A DNA stretch of 64,000 bases from Planctomycetota bacterium (GTDB lineage: Bacteria > Planctomycetota > GCA-002687715). The notes below the pieces were generated by a model, which was not told where the DNA came from, made no database searches, and saw nothing but the letters and a program-made list of their open reading frames with translations. Numbering within the stretch: position 1 is the stretch's first letter; each line of letters opens with the position of its first letter. Both the position numbers and the translations under genes were made by a program. Where the stretch lies: positions 1-64,000 of the forward strand of contig NYSS01000152.1 in assembly GCA_002683135.1 (NCBI GenBank). The letters run 5' to 3'. Shown here piece by piece: positions 17,536 through 25,944 of this stretch.

Positions 17536-18869
17536 TTGGCGGCCCTCTTGGGGAGGGTGGTGCGTTCTCTGCGCTTCATGGCGCGCAGCATCGCGGGCCC
17601 CAGCTCCTTGGCTTGCGCCATGTCGATGCCGATGCAGAGGGAGACGTCGATGCCTTGCCGGCTGATGATCCCGGCTGCCGACACGTCATCCTTTTGCCCA
17701 TTGCGGTGCCCTACCCACAGTTGGAGGGCGGTAAAGGCCTCCTTGGCGTCGTCTTCCGTGTCCCAGGTGGAGAGCCAGATGACCGCGTCGGCGCCGTCCT
17801 CGCCCTCGAACAACATGTAGCGATCACCGTCCCAACCAGCGGCGGCTGTCCTGGCCGCGCGCTTGCTTATGCCCGTCTCCAGCATCACGCGGGTGAACAG
17901 TTCGCCGAGGGTGTTCTGGTAGATCGGCCGAGCAGCGCCGTCTTGAAACTGGGGCTCCAGGATCTGGGGCCAGTCGGGCTCGTCGCCGAGCCGTTTCTCC
18001 GGGTGTAGCACCTGCTCCGTGCTCAGGGGTGGCAGGGAAAAGACGGCGTCGACGCCTTTGAAGGTCTTGTCTCCTTGTCCTGCCTGGAGGCAGAAGAGCA
18101 GGCCGCCGAGATAGGGGAACATCATCCGTTCCTTGAGCATCTCAGGGGCATTCTTGTACGCCTTCATGTCGCCCGGAGCGAGGCCGGAGAGGCCGCCCAT
18201 TAGCTTGACCGTGAGCGCCAGTTGTTTTGCCCGTCCGAAGAGCGTCCCGGCGTCGACGCCGGGCATCATCATGCCCATCATGGAAAGGGTGGCGTCCCCT
18301 TCCACTAGGCTGGAGACGGCGACGACGAGGTCGTCATCGTCGTCGCGGTCGAGGGGCAGGCGTTCGAGGTCGAAGTGCTGGTCCTGGAGCGCGTGGACGA
18401 GCTCGTGGGCCATGACCGTCCGGTCCATGTCCTGGGCGGAGAGCCCCATGCGCTCGACCATCTTGGCGACGGCGTCGCCCTCGACCGTTCCACGGTCAAT
18501 GATGCGCAGCTGCTTGGCCTCGGGGTCGTAGAAGCCACCGATCTGCTCGACCAGGATCTCCTTGAACCCCTTCTTCAGTTCGTAGTCGTTGGGGAGGAGG
18601 CCGAGGAGCTTGAGCGCACGTGTGGCTCTGGCCGCGCGCGCGTCAGGCATCTCCTTGTCCAGGGCTTTCATGACGAAGGCCTTGAGCTCCCCCATGTCGT
18701 ACGAGGCGATATCGACCTCGCGTTTCCAGGGGAGGCCTCGGAACTCCGAGACGTCGTCGGCGATCTTCTTGGCCAGCGCCACGGCCGGATCTCGATTGGG
18801 CGTCGTGGGCGGTTGGCCCGCGAGGACGCCGGGGATCAGCAAGAGGACCAACGGAGCGAGTCTGCGCAT
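17532..18869 (-). CDS. secreted HExxH protein, putative zinc metallopeptidase
   Basis: 445 residues with a cleavable-type signal peptide (RRLAPLVLLLIPGVLAGQP). The motif HELVH (155-159) sits in AHELVHALQDQHFDL, and a candidate third ligand Glu190 follows in SLVEGDATL. That spacing suits a gluzincin-like site. An acidic run of five Asp lies between them. The rest is helical without a known domain. It is likely a periplasmic or extracellular peptidase or chaperone-like protein. Cotranscribed ahead of mqnC and divergent from FetA. Family assignment is uncertain, but the zinc motif is clear. Confidence 0.72.
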   Translation of the reverse strand: MRRLAPLVLLLIPGVLAGQPPTTPNRDPAVALAKKIADDVSEFRGLPWKREVDIASYDMGELKAFVMKALDKEMPDARAARATRALKLLGLLPNDYELKKGFKEILVEQIGGFYDPEAKQLRIIDRGTVEGDAVAKMVERMGLSAQDMDRTVMAHELVHALQDQHFDLERLPLDRDDDDDLVVAVSSLVEGDATLSMMGMMMPGVDAGTLFGRAKQLALTVKLMGGLSGLAPGDMKAYKNAPEMLKERMMFPYLGGLLFCLQAGQGDKTFKGVDAVFSLPPLSTEQVLHPEKRLGDEPDWPQILEPQFQDGAARPIYQNTLGELFTRVMLETGISKRAARTAAAGWDGDRYMLFEGEDGADAVIWLSTWDTEDDAKEAFTALQLWVGHRNGQKDDVSAAGIISRQGIDVSLCIGIDMAQAKELGPAMLRAMKRRERTTLPKRAAK

Positions 18870-18878
18870 GGAAGTGCC

Positions 18879-18900
18879 TATAGACTAACCACCAGGAGGA
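18879..18900 (+). promoter_or_regulatory. candidate -10 element and Shine-Dalgarno site of the fetAB genes
   Basis: TATAGACT at 18879-18886 resembles a -10 element, and AGGAGG at 18894-18899 is a strong ribosome site. The site lies 13 bases from ATG 18913, longer than usual. No -35 match is evident. Confidence 0.4.
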
Positions 18901-18912
18901 AGTCCGACAGCC

Positions 18913-19587
18913 ATGTCCCTGGAGGCCACATCGATTGCACGTGCCCTCTCCATCGCTGGAGAGGTGACGGTGCTCGCGCACGACGTGTGTTTGCGCGTGG
19001 ACCCCGGCCGCGTCGTCGGGGTGACTGGGCCGTCCGGCTGCGGCAAGTCCACGGTCTTGCGCGTCGTGATGGGGCTGGATGCCCGTTCGTCCGGGGAGGT
19101 GCGGCTCGACGGTGAGGTCGTCACCCCTCCTTCTTTGCCGGAGTTTCGCCGGCGGGTCGCCATGGTCCCACAACGCCTCGGTCTGCCGGACGAAACGCTG
19201 GGCGACGCTGCGCTGCCGGCTGGGGTATCCAGGTGGCTCGAAGCGGTAGGGCTTGACCCCTCGGTCAGGTCGCAGACCTGGGCGTCCCTCTCCGGTGGCG
19301 AGGCGCGCCGCGCGCGGATCGCGATCGCGTGCGCGGGTGAGCCGGACTATCTGATCTTGGACGAACCCACCGAGGGGCTCGACGGGGTGGCCGCGCGGCG
19401 ACTCGCGGATCTGGTCCGCTCGCAGGCCGCATCGGGACGGGGGTTGCTCCTGGTCAGCCACGACGAGGTGTTCCTGGCGCGGACCGCTGATCACCTGGTC
19501 GTCATGTACGACGGCGAGGTGCAGGGGGAGGGGGCGCCTCGAGACCTCATTCCGGCGGCCTTCGAGGAGGCGGGGCGCGACGGATGA
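18913..19587 (+). CDS. fetA: ABC transporter ATPase paired with FetB
   Basis: 224 residues with Walker A GPSGCGKST, the LSGGEARRARIA signature and Walker B YLILDEPTEGLD. It is short, as in FetA-type ATPases. The next gene, joined by ATGA, is a FetB/UPF0014 permease, which fixes the identity of the pair. In Escherichia coli FetAB exports iron and eases oxidative stress; an iron or metal homeostasis role is inferred here. The upstream gap carries a candidate promoter shared by divergent transcription with the HExxH gene. Confidence 0.85.
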   Translation: MSLEATSIARALSIAGEVTVLAHDVCLRVDPGRVVGVTGPSGCGKSTVLRVVMGLDARSSGEVRLDGEVVTPPSLPEFRRRVAMVPQRLGLPDETLGDAALPAGVSRWLEAVGLDPSVRSQTWASLSGGEARRARIAIACAGEPDYLILDEPTEGLDGVAARRLADLVRSQAASGRGLLLVSHDEVFLARTADHLVVMYDGEVQGEGAPRDLIPAAFEEAGRDG

Positions 19588-20507
19588 GCCGGGTTCTTCT
19601 TGAGGCGCCGCCCATCACGACCGTGGGACTTTGGCTGCTCTTGATCCCCGTCGTCGTTGTCTGGTGGGTGCTGCGCTCCGCGTCGGTTGGCAACGAGGGG
19701 CGCTTCATCCACGCGGCGGTTCGAGGTGCGGTCCAGCTATCGATCGTCGGATACGTGCTCGTCCCGCTGTTCGATGTCGAGCATGACGCCTTGGTGCTGT
19801 TGGCCATGTGCGTCATCTGCTGTCTCGCGGCGTTCTTCTCCCTCGGTGTGTTGGGCAGTGGCCCGGGGTTGGGGCTGTGGCCGCTCGCTGTCGCGGCCAT
19901 CCTCCCGGTCGTGGTGGGGTTAACCGTGTTCGCGCTGGGGGCTGTCGTCGGGGGCGTTGGTACGTTCGAGCCGCGCTACGCGATCACCCTCTCGGGGATG
20001 CTCGCGGGTAACGCGATGAACGCGACGGCCCTGGCAGGCGAGCGTTTCTTGACCGGGCTGACGGAGCGGCGATCGGAGATCGAGGACCGTTTGCTCAGCG
20101 GCCTCCGTGGTCGCGCGGCGGTGGCACCCCAGGTCGCGGCGGCGCTCCGGGCGGCGGTGACGCCGAGTGTCAACAGCTTGTTCGCGGTCGGCCTGGTCAG
20201 TTTTCCCGGCATGATGACGGGACAGATCATGGCGGGGGAGGACCCGCTCCCAGCCGCGTTCTGGCAGATGATGATCATGGCGCTGTGGACCTCCGCCGCT
20301 ACGTTGGCGCCGCGCGTGTTCCTGCACCTGCTGGCGGGTCGCATGCTGCGTGACCATCGCATTCAGGATGAGCTGGCCCCGGGGCGGGGGCCAGCGTTCC
20401 GTGTGGAGACGTACGCGCCGGATGCCGTGGGGCCGCCTCCGGTCTTTCGAGAGCGTCCGCCGGAGTCGATGACGCGTGGCTTCATCGACGATGCGCCTGA
20501 GCAGTAG
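19584..20507 (+). CDS. fetB: FetB/UPF0014-type ABC transporter permease
   Basis: 307 residues with about seven TM helices and the UPF0014 signature: RGAVQLSIVGYVLVPLF, then the SGMLAGNAMNATALAGERF block, the TPSVNSLFAVGLVSFPGMMTGQI segment and an arginine-rich cytoplasmic tail. It forms the membrane part of the FetAB system. The tail after about residue 260 (RVETYAPDAVGPPPVF) is longer than in E. coli FetB and appears disordered. Overlaps fetA by four bases. Confidence 0.9.
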   Translation: MSRVLLEAPPITTVGLWLLLIPVVVVWWVLRSASVGNEGRFIHAAVRGAVQLSIVGYVLVPLFDVEHDALVLLAMCVICCLAAFFSLGVLGSGPGLGLWPLAVAAILPVVVGLTVFALGAVVGGVGTFEPRYAITLSGMLAGNAMNATALAGERFLTGLTERRSEIEDRLLSGLRGRAAVAPQVAAALRAAVTPSVNSLFAVGLVSFPGMMTGQIMAGEDPLPAAFWQMMIMALWTSAATLAPRVFLHLLAGRMLRDHRIQDELAPGRGPAFRVETYAPDAVGPPPVFRERPPESMTRGFIDDAPEQ

Positions 20508-20533
20508 CGACGGATCGGGGCGGCTGTTAGCAT
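20505..20533 (+). promoter_or_regulatory. candidate thioredoxin promoter
   Basis: TAGCGA (20505-20510), 17 bases, then TAGCAT (20528-20533). The -10 part belongs to a TAGVATSC-like motif repeated before several genes of this window. It lies 30 bases before the chosen start codon. Confidence 0.45.
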
Positions 20534-20563
20534 CCCTGCCCCGACGCAGAGGAGGCGATGCTC

Positions 20564-20887
20564 ATGGGTGCCGCGAGAGAGATCAACAAGGACGTATTCG
20601 ACGCAGAAGTCACCGGTGGAAGCGGCGTTGCCGTCGTCGATTTCGGCGCCACGTGGTGTGGCCCCTGCCAAGCCCTCGCGCCCTCCATCGATGCGATGGC
20701 GCAGGAATACGACGGCCGCGTCCTCATCGGCAAGGTCGACGTCGATCAGAGCCCGGATCTGGCAACCCAGTATGGCGTCATGAGCGTCCCCACCATCCTC
20801 TTCTTCAAGGATGGGCAGAAGGTTGATCAGGTGAGCGGCAATTTCCCCGACAAGATCCGCGAGAGGATCGAGTCCCTGCTCGGTTGA
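20564..20887 (+). CDS. trxA: thioredoxin
   Basis: 107 residues with the redox motif WCGPC (Cys32, Cys35) and the cis-proline block SVPTILFFKDGQ. Of two in-frame ATGs, 20564 is chosen because AGGAGG (20550-20555) lies eight bases away; the ATG at 20558 would leave only two. It reduces protein disulfides and could serve the class II ribonucleotide reductase encoded 21 kb away. The next gene starts one base after its stop. Confidence 0.93.
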   Translation: MGAAREINKDVFDAEVTGGSGVAVVDFGATWCGPCQALAPSIDAMAQEYDGRVLIGKVDVDQSPDLATQYGVMSVPTILFFKDGQKVDQVSGNFPDKIRERIESLLG

Positions 20888-20888
20888 G

Positions 20889-21926
20889 ATGACGAGGGAC
20901 GCGGCGCCCGGTCACGACGACATCGCCGCTGCGCGTGAGGGCATCGCGCGGCGATTGGAGGAAGCCGAGACCGTCGTGCTGACCACCCACGTCACCCCAG
21001 ATGGGGACGGTCTCGGTTCGGCGATCGCGCTCTGCCGTCACCTTCGCCGACGAGGCAAGGAGGCGATGGTCATCAATTGCTCCTCTGTCCCGCATGACCT
21101 TCGCTGGCTATACGAGCGGGGGGAGTTCCAGGTTTATAACGGGGCGCGCCACGAGAAGCGCGTCCTGGAGGCGGACGCCATCGTGGCGACCGACATCGGC
21201 GGCTCCGAACGCCTGGGAAAGATGCTGGACCCGGTCCGGCGCTCCAGGGGCACGAAGATCGTCGTCGATCACCATGTTTACGACAACGACCTGTTCGATC
21301 TGCCGCTGATCACGGTCGATGTCTCGTCGTCCGCCGAGCTTACGTATGACCTGCTGCGCCACATGGGCGCACGGATGGACCGCCATCTGGCCGAGCCGCT
21401 CTACGTCGGCCTGGCGTCCGATACGGGGGGCTTCGCGTATAGCGCGACGTCACCCCAGGCCCACCGGATGGCGGCGGAGCTGCTCCAGGCCGGCGTCGAT
21501 CCACACAGCGTCTGGCGCAAGACCCACTGCCAGGTCCCGCACGGGAAGATGCGTTTCCTCGGCCTGCTGATGTCGCAGCTGCAGCTGGAGCATGACGGGC
21601 GTCTCATCTGGACTTCCGTCGACCTGGATTTCCTGAGGCTCAACGACACCGTGCCCCGGGACGCGTTCGAGATCGTCAATCACTTCCTCCACGTCAAGGG
21701 CGTCGAGGTCGGCGTCTTCTTCATGGAGATCACGAAGACGCGCACAAAGGTGAGCTTGCGGTCCGCGGGCACCGTAGACGTGTGTCGCGTCGCGAAACGA
21801 CACGGGGGAGGAGGCCATCGTTTCGCGGCCGGCTGCGCTATTGACTCGATGGGCCTGGCGGTCGCCATACCCCATATCCTGGAGGCCATCGGCGAGCAGC
21901 TGCCGCCGGTGGAGCCCGAGGAATGA
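20889..21926 (+). CDS. nrnA: DHH/DHHA1 phosphoesterase (NrnA-like oligoribonuclease / pAp phosphatase)
   Basis: 345 residues. The DHH domain has HVTPDGDGLGS (34-44), ATDIGGS and the DHH triad at 127-129, all metal ligands. The DHHA1 domain carries the GGGGH substrate-binding motif (306-310) and RFAAGC. NrnA enzymes degrade short oligoribonucleotides and dephosphorylate 3'-phosphoadenosine 5'-phosphate. It follows thioredoxin by one base and overlaps the next gene as ATGA. NrnA function rather than a cyclic-dinucleotide phosphodiesterase is inferred from length and the absence of extra domains. Confidence 0.88.
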   Translation: MTRDAAPGHDDIAAAREGIARRLEEAETVVLTTHVTPDGDGLGSAIALCRHLRRRGKEAMVINCSSVPHDLRWLYERGEFQVYNGARHEKRVLEADAIVATDIGGSERLGKMLDPVRRSRGTKIVVDHHVYDNDLFDLPLITVDVSSSAELTYDLLRHMGARMDRHLAEPLYVGLASDTGGFAYSATSPQAHRMAAELLQAGVDPHSVWRKTHCQVPHGKMRFLGLLMSQLQLEHDGRLIWTSVDLDFLRLNDTVPRDAFEIVNHFLHVKGVEVGVFFMEITKTRTKVSLRSAGTVDVCRVAKRHGGGGHRFAAGCAIDSMGLAVAIPHILEAIGEQLPPVEPEE

Positions 21927-22768
21927 AGGCCGGGCCTTGGCAGGTGCGCACGTTCTCGACCGGGCGTTTCAGGCTTGATGGGGGCGCCATGTTCGGGAAC
22001 GTCCCACGGGTGCTGTGGGAGCGTTCCTACGAGCCCGACCGGGCGCACCGCATCGAGCTTGAATTGCGAGTCGTCCTGTTCGAGGGCAATGGGCGCAAGG
22101 TCCTCGTCGATACGGGGACCGGTAATCTCTGGTCGGACAAGGAGCAGGGCCTCTACGACGTGGATGCGCCGGGGGTGCCGGGCGTCGTGGGGGCGCTCAA
22201 GGCCGCCGGTATTGAGGCAGAGAGCATCACGGATGTGATCCTGACCCATCTCCACTTCGACCACGCAGGCGGGGTGACTCGGCGCGCCGCCGACGGCACC
22301 CCGGTTCCAACCTTTCCGAGTGCTCGGCATCACCTGCAGCGGACCAACCTGGATACGGCGAGAGAGCCCAACGAGCGCGAGCGGAAGAGCTACCTGAGGC
22401 GCCATTGGGAGCCGCTGTTGGACCTCGATCTGGTCCTGCACGAGGGAGCGGCGGAGGTCCTGCCCGGACTCTTTGTCGATCCCACCGCGGGGCACACGGA
22501 GGGCTTGCAGGTCGTGCGCGCAGGTGAGGGCGAGGAGACGGTGGTTTTTCCGGCGGATGTCATTCCGCTGGCGAGCCACGTGCGTATTCCTTGGACCATG
22601 GGCTATGACCTGTGCCCGAGGACGCTCATGGACGAGAAGCGTCGCTTGCTGAGGCGGGCGGCGGAGGGTGGTTGGGCGATCGTGCTCGAGCACGATCCAC
22701 ATCGCTCCGCGACGAGGGTCGTCGAGCGCGGTGGCCGGTTCGAGGCGGGCGACGACGTCGTCATTTGA
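21923..22768 (+). CDS. MBL-fold hydrolase, YtnP-like
   Basis: 281 residues with the metallo-beta-lactamase zinc motif HLHFDH (109-114), the downstream TAGHTEG histidine and the GWAIVLEHDPH block. The segment FPADVIPLASHVRIPW and the following YDLCPRTLMDEKRRLL match YtnP-like enzymes, some of which are N-acyl homoserine lactonases. Lactonase activity is possible but not proven by sequence. Overlaps the DHH gene by ATGA; pepA follows nine bases later. Confidence 0.85.
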   Translation: MKAGPWQVRTFSTGRFRLDGGAMFGNVPRVLWERSYEPDRAHRIELELRVVLFEGNGRKVLVDTGTGNLWSDKEQGLYDVDAPGVPGVVGALKAAGIEAESITDVILTHLHFDHAGGVTRRAADGTPVPTFPSARHHLQRTNLDTAREPNERERKSYLRRHWEPLLDLDLVLHEGAAEVLPGLFVDPTAGHTEGLQVVRAGEGEETVVFPADVIPLASHVRIPWTMGYDLCPRTLMDEKRRLLRRAAEGGWAIVLEHDPHRSATRVVERGGRFEAGDDVVI

Positions 22769-22777
22769 GGAGAGATC

Positions 22778-24262
22778 ATGGCGATCAAGGTCGAGACGCA
22801 GGCAGCGCAGCGAAGCAACGCGGACGTGCTGGTCGTGCCCATGCCGAAGACGAAGAAGGGCGCGAAGCTGGCGCACGGGGGGCTTGACCGAGCGCTCGGG
22901 GGGCAGCTCAAGGCGGCGTTCGTAAACGGGGCGTTTTCGGGTCGGGTGCAGGAGACGCGCATGCTGGTGCCCACCGGCGGAGTCAAGGCCAAGCGCGTCG
23001 TCCTCTGCGGTATCGGAGAGAAGGATGAGTTCTCCGAGGAGTGCGTTCGCAGGGCCGTGGGCGCGGCGGCTCGGGTGGCGGGTCGGTCGGCATCCGTCTC
23101 CATCGCTTTGCATGCGGTTCCGGGTGATGCTGCGCGGGCTGCGGAGGCTGCCGTCGTTGGGTGGCGCCTGGCGTCGTACAAGTTCACCAAATTCAAATCG
23201 GATCGTAAGAAGGGGCGCCCCGCGGGGCTCTCCCTGATGACATCTACGGCCAAGGCGGCGGCGACCCGCGCCGGCGCGAAGATCGGTGACGCGGTGGCCC
23301 AGGGGGTGGCCACCGCGCGGGATCTGGGTAACAACCCTGGCAACTACATGACCCCGACCATCCTTGCGCGTTCAGCCCGGGCCATGGCCAAGGCGACCGG
23401 TTTGAAGGCGCGAGTCCTGACGGAGGCGCAGATGGGGGCGCTCGGCATGGGCTCGTTGCTCTCTGTCTCCCGGGGCAGCGTCGAGCCAGCGAAGTTGATT
23501 ATCCTTGAGCACGGACGCAAGTCCAAGAGTCGCCCGACGGTTTGCCTCGTCGGGAAGGGCCTGACTTTTGATACCGGGGGCATCTCCATCAAGCCGGCGG
23601 GCGACATGGACAAGATGCGCTACGACATGTGTGGCGGCGCCGCGGTCGTCGGCGCCATGGAGGCTGTTGCGCGACTCAAGTTGCCTCTCCACGTGATTGG
23701 CATCGTGCCGTCGAGCGAGAACATGCCCGGGTCGAAGGCGACGAAGCCGGGCGACATCGTCACCGCGATGAACGGCAAGACGATTGAGGTCCTCAATACG
23801 GACGCAGAAGGCCGATTGATCCTCGCTGACGCGCTGTGCTACGCGCAGCGCTACAACCCGGGTCTGGTCATCGATCTTGCGACTCTTACCGGCGCCGTGC
23901 TCGTCGCGTTGGGCAAGCACATGGCCGGCATGATGGGTACGGACGACGCTTCGATGGGCGCGCTCCAAGCCGCGGGTAGAGCCACCCATGAGCGGGTCTG
24001 GCAGCTGCCGCTGGACGACGATTATGACGCTCAGATGAAGGGGCGCTCTGCGGACCTGCACAACATCGGCGGGCGTCACGCTGGCACCGTCACGGCCGCC
24101 CAGTTTCTCCGGCACTTCACCGGCGATCTCAACTGGATCCATCTGGACATCGCGGGGACGGCGTGGGACGACGCGACCCGTGTGTACAACAAGGGCGTCG
24201 GCGCCACGGGCTACGGTGTTCGGCTGCTCACCCGCTTCCTGCAGGAGCGGGCGCGTCGATGA
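22778..24262 (+). CDS. pepA: leucyl aminopeptidase (M17)
   Basis: 494 residues, the usual M17 length. The C-terminal catalytic domain holds KGLTFDTGGISIKP with the metal-binding Lys and Asp, GGAAVVGAMEA, and the family signature NTDAEGRL (340-347). The N-terminal macro-like domain has the usual weak conservation. It removes N-terminal residues from peptides using two metal ions, as a cytoplasmic hexamer. AGGAG-like bases (GAGGAGAG) precede ATG 22778. It ends a tightly packed run from thioredoxin onward. Confidence 0.94.
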   Translation: MAIKVETQAAQRSNADVLVVPMPKTKKGAKLAHGGLDRALGGQLKAAFVNGAFSGRVQETRMLVPTGGVKAKRVVLCGIGEKDEFSEECVRRAVGAAARVAGRSASVSIALHAVPGDAARAAEAAVVGWRLASYKFTKFKSDRKKGRPAGLSLMTSTAKAAATRAGAKIGDAVAQGVATARDLGNNPGNYMTPTILARSARAMAKATGLKARVLTEAQMGALGMGSLLSVSRGSVEPAKLIILEHGRKSKSRPTVCLVGKGLTFDTGGISIKPAGDMDKMRYDMCGGAAVVGAMEAVARLKLPLHVIGIVPSSENMPGSKATKPGDIVTAMNGKTIEVLNTDAEGRLILADALCYAQRYNPGLVIDLATLTGAVLVALGKHMAGMMGTDDASMGALQAAGRATHERVWQLPLDDDYDAQMKGRSADLHNIGGRHAGTVTAAQFLRHFTGDLNWIHLDIAGTAWDDATRVYNKGVGATGYGVRLLTRFLQERARR

Positions 24263-24318
24263 TGGGCGGCCCGTTCGGTCTCCGCCAGTCGCCGCGCCTC
24301 GAAGAGCGCCCAGCTTGA

Positions 24319-24324
24319 TACGAT
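24319..24324 (+). promoter_or_regulatory. candidate -10 element before the LON-domain gene
   Basis: TACGAT at 24319-24324 matches a TANNNT -10 pattern in a 96-base gap. No convincing -35 element was found. Confidence 0.25.
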
Positions 24325-24358
24325 GACCGCACGTCGTCATGAATAGCGTCACGTCGCA

Positions 24359-25045
24359 ATGGTGGGGGAGAACTTGCCGATCACGTTGAATGTTCCCCTG
24401 TTTCCCCTTCCAAGGGTGGTGCTGTTTCCGGCTGTCCGGCTGCCGTTCTACGTCTTCGAGCAGCGCTATCGGGCGATGCTGCGGGACGTCCTCGACGGGG
24501 CCGGGTTGATCGGGGTTCCGCAGGTGCTCCCGGGGTTCGAGGCCTCGTCGACCGGTTCGACGCCGTTCGCGCAGGTGTTCGGTGTGGGTGAGGTCGTTGA
24601 CTATGTGACCCACGGAGATGGGACGAGCCACATCGAAGTGGTCGGCGTCCATCGCGTGAGGTTCATGGAGGAGACGACCGCGAACATCTATCGGTCTGCC
24701 CGGGTTGAGGTCCTCGACGAGCCCGACGCATCCAGCGAGGCCGCGGGCGAGCTCCACCAGCGGTTGGCTTCGGCCGTGCGCGCCTTGCTCCCCCTCGTGG
24801 TGCCGCCGGACGGCCAGGAGTCGATGGAACGCATCCTATCGGAGGTGCCGGCGTCGTTGCCGGCGCTGGTGAACACCCTCGCGACTGTGTTGGTGGCGGA
24901 CGCTCGCGTGCGCCAGACGCTGATGGAGACGGAGGGGGTGGCGCCGCGGGCCAGCCAGTTGGCCAACATGCTTGACGACATCCGGCACTCTCTGCTCGAG
25001 AGGGCGGCCATGGACGCTCCGGAAGAACCAGGTAACGAGACATGA
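24359..25045 (+). CDS. LON substrate-binding domain protein
   Basis: 228 residues beginning with the Lon N-terminal-domain pattern: VPLFPLPRVVLFPAV, then LPFYVFEQRYRAMLRD and FGVGEVVDY, with a helical second half (about 115-228). There is no AAA+ or protease domain, so this is a stand-alone LON-domain protein of the kind common in bacteria. Its role is unknown. ATG 24359 lacks a ribosome site; TTG 24374 follows GGGGGAG by four bases and would trim five residues. Overlaps eboB by ATGA. Confidence 0.88.
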   Translation: MVGENLPITLNVPLFPLPRVVLFPAVRLPFYVFEQRYRAMLRDVLDGAGLIGVPQVLPGFEASSTGSTPFAQVFGVGEVVDYVTHGDGTSHIEVVGVHRVRFMEETTANIYRSARVEVLDEPDASSEAAGELHQRLASAVRALLPLVVPPDGQESMERILSEVPASLPALVNTLATVLVADARVRQTLMETEGVAPRASQLANMLDDIRHSLLERAAMDAPEEPGNET

Positions 25046-25944
25046 CTCGCATCTTCGAACCCCACGCACACATGTTCTCTCGGGTCACGGACGACTATCA
25101 GCGGATGGCGCAGGCCGGAGTGAAGGTGATCCTCGAGCCCGCGTTCTGGCTCGGTCAGCCGCGCACCAACGTGGGAGCTTTCATCGATTACTTCGACACG
25201 CTTCTTGGCTGGGAGCGCTTCCGGGCCGCCCAGTTCGGCATTCACCACGTGTGCACGATGGCCCTCAACCCGCGGGAGGCGAACGACCCCCGGGTGAATG
25301 ACGCGGTGATGGAGGTCCTGCCGCGTTATTTGGAGAAGAACAGCGTCGTTGGGGTCGGGGAGATCCGACTCGACGACATGACCGAGACCGAGGAGCGGTT
25401 CTTCGAAGCCCAGATCGCCCTGGCCATTGAGCACGGCTTGCCGATCCTGGTCCACACGCCCCATCGCAACAAGCGTCAGGGGTTCGTGCGTTGCCTTGAG
25501 ATCGTGCAAGCGTCCGGCATCGACATGGACCGTGTCCTGCTCGATCACGGGAACGAGGAGACGATCAAGATCACCCGGGACACCGGTTGTTGGCAGGGTT
25601 TCTCTATCTACCCGTTCACCAAGATGTCCCCCGAGCGCATGGTCGAGATCGTGCGGGAATACGGCGTCGAGCGTGTCATCATCAACAGCGCTTGCGACTG
25701 GGGGGTGAGTGACCCCATGTCAGTTCCGAAGACCGTCGAGTTGTGCCGCGCCGCAGGCACGTCGGACGACGACATCGACACCATGGTCTGGAAGAACCCG
25801 GTCGACTTCTTTGGCCGTGACGGTCGCGGATCGGAGGCGGAGTGGCTGGAGAGCCCGGACGCTGATCGCAAGCAGACGTTCGACGGCAACTCGGTGTTGC
25901 GTGGGCAGGACCCGGAGGGGGATTGGGACCGTGAATCTCTCTGA
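25042..25944 (+). CDS. eboB: TatD-family metal-dependent hydrolase, EboB-like
   Basis: 300 residues of the amidohydrolase-like TatD fold. Metal ligands include the EPHAHM pair (His8, His10), GVGEIRLDD, VHTPH and LDHGNEET. The EPAFWLGQPRT motif and SACDWGVSDP are those of EboB proteins of the ebo operon rather than of DNase TatD. Ebo proteins are tied to export of secondary-metabolite precursors such as scytonemin monomers in cyanobacteria and occur in scattered phyla. The next gene encodes EboA, supporting this call. The chemical substrate is unknown. Confidence 0.87.
   Translation: MTRIFEPHAHMFSRVTDDYQRMAQAGVKVILEPAFWLGQPRTNVGAFIDYFDTLLGWERFRAAQFGIHHVCTMALNPREANDPRVNDAVMEVLPRYLEKNSVVGVGEIRLDDMTETEERFFEAQIALAIEHGLPILVHTPHRNKRQGFVRCLEIVQASGIDMDRVLLDHGNEETIKITRDTGCWQGFSIYPFTKMSPERMVEIVREYGVERVIINSACDWGVSDPMSVPKTVELCRAAGTSDDDIDTMVWKNPVDFFGRDGRGSEAEWLESPDADRKQTFDGNSVLRGQDPEGDWDRESL

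Noticed and set aside
21680-23113. 477-codon minus-strand frame across the MBL gene and parts of its neighbours
   Set aside because: It opposes three well-supported genes and has no domain; shadow frame.
23372-24757. 461-codon minus-strand frame opposite pepA and the LON-domain gene
   Set aside because: Same pattern of a high-GC shadow, no recognisable domain.
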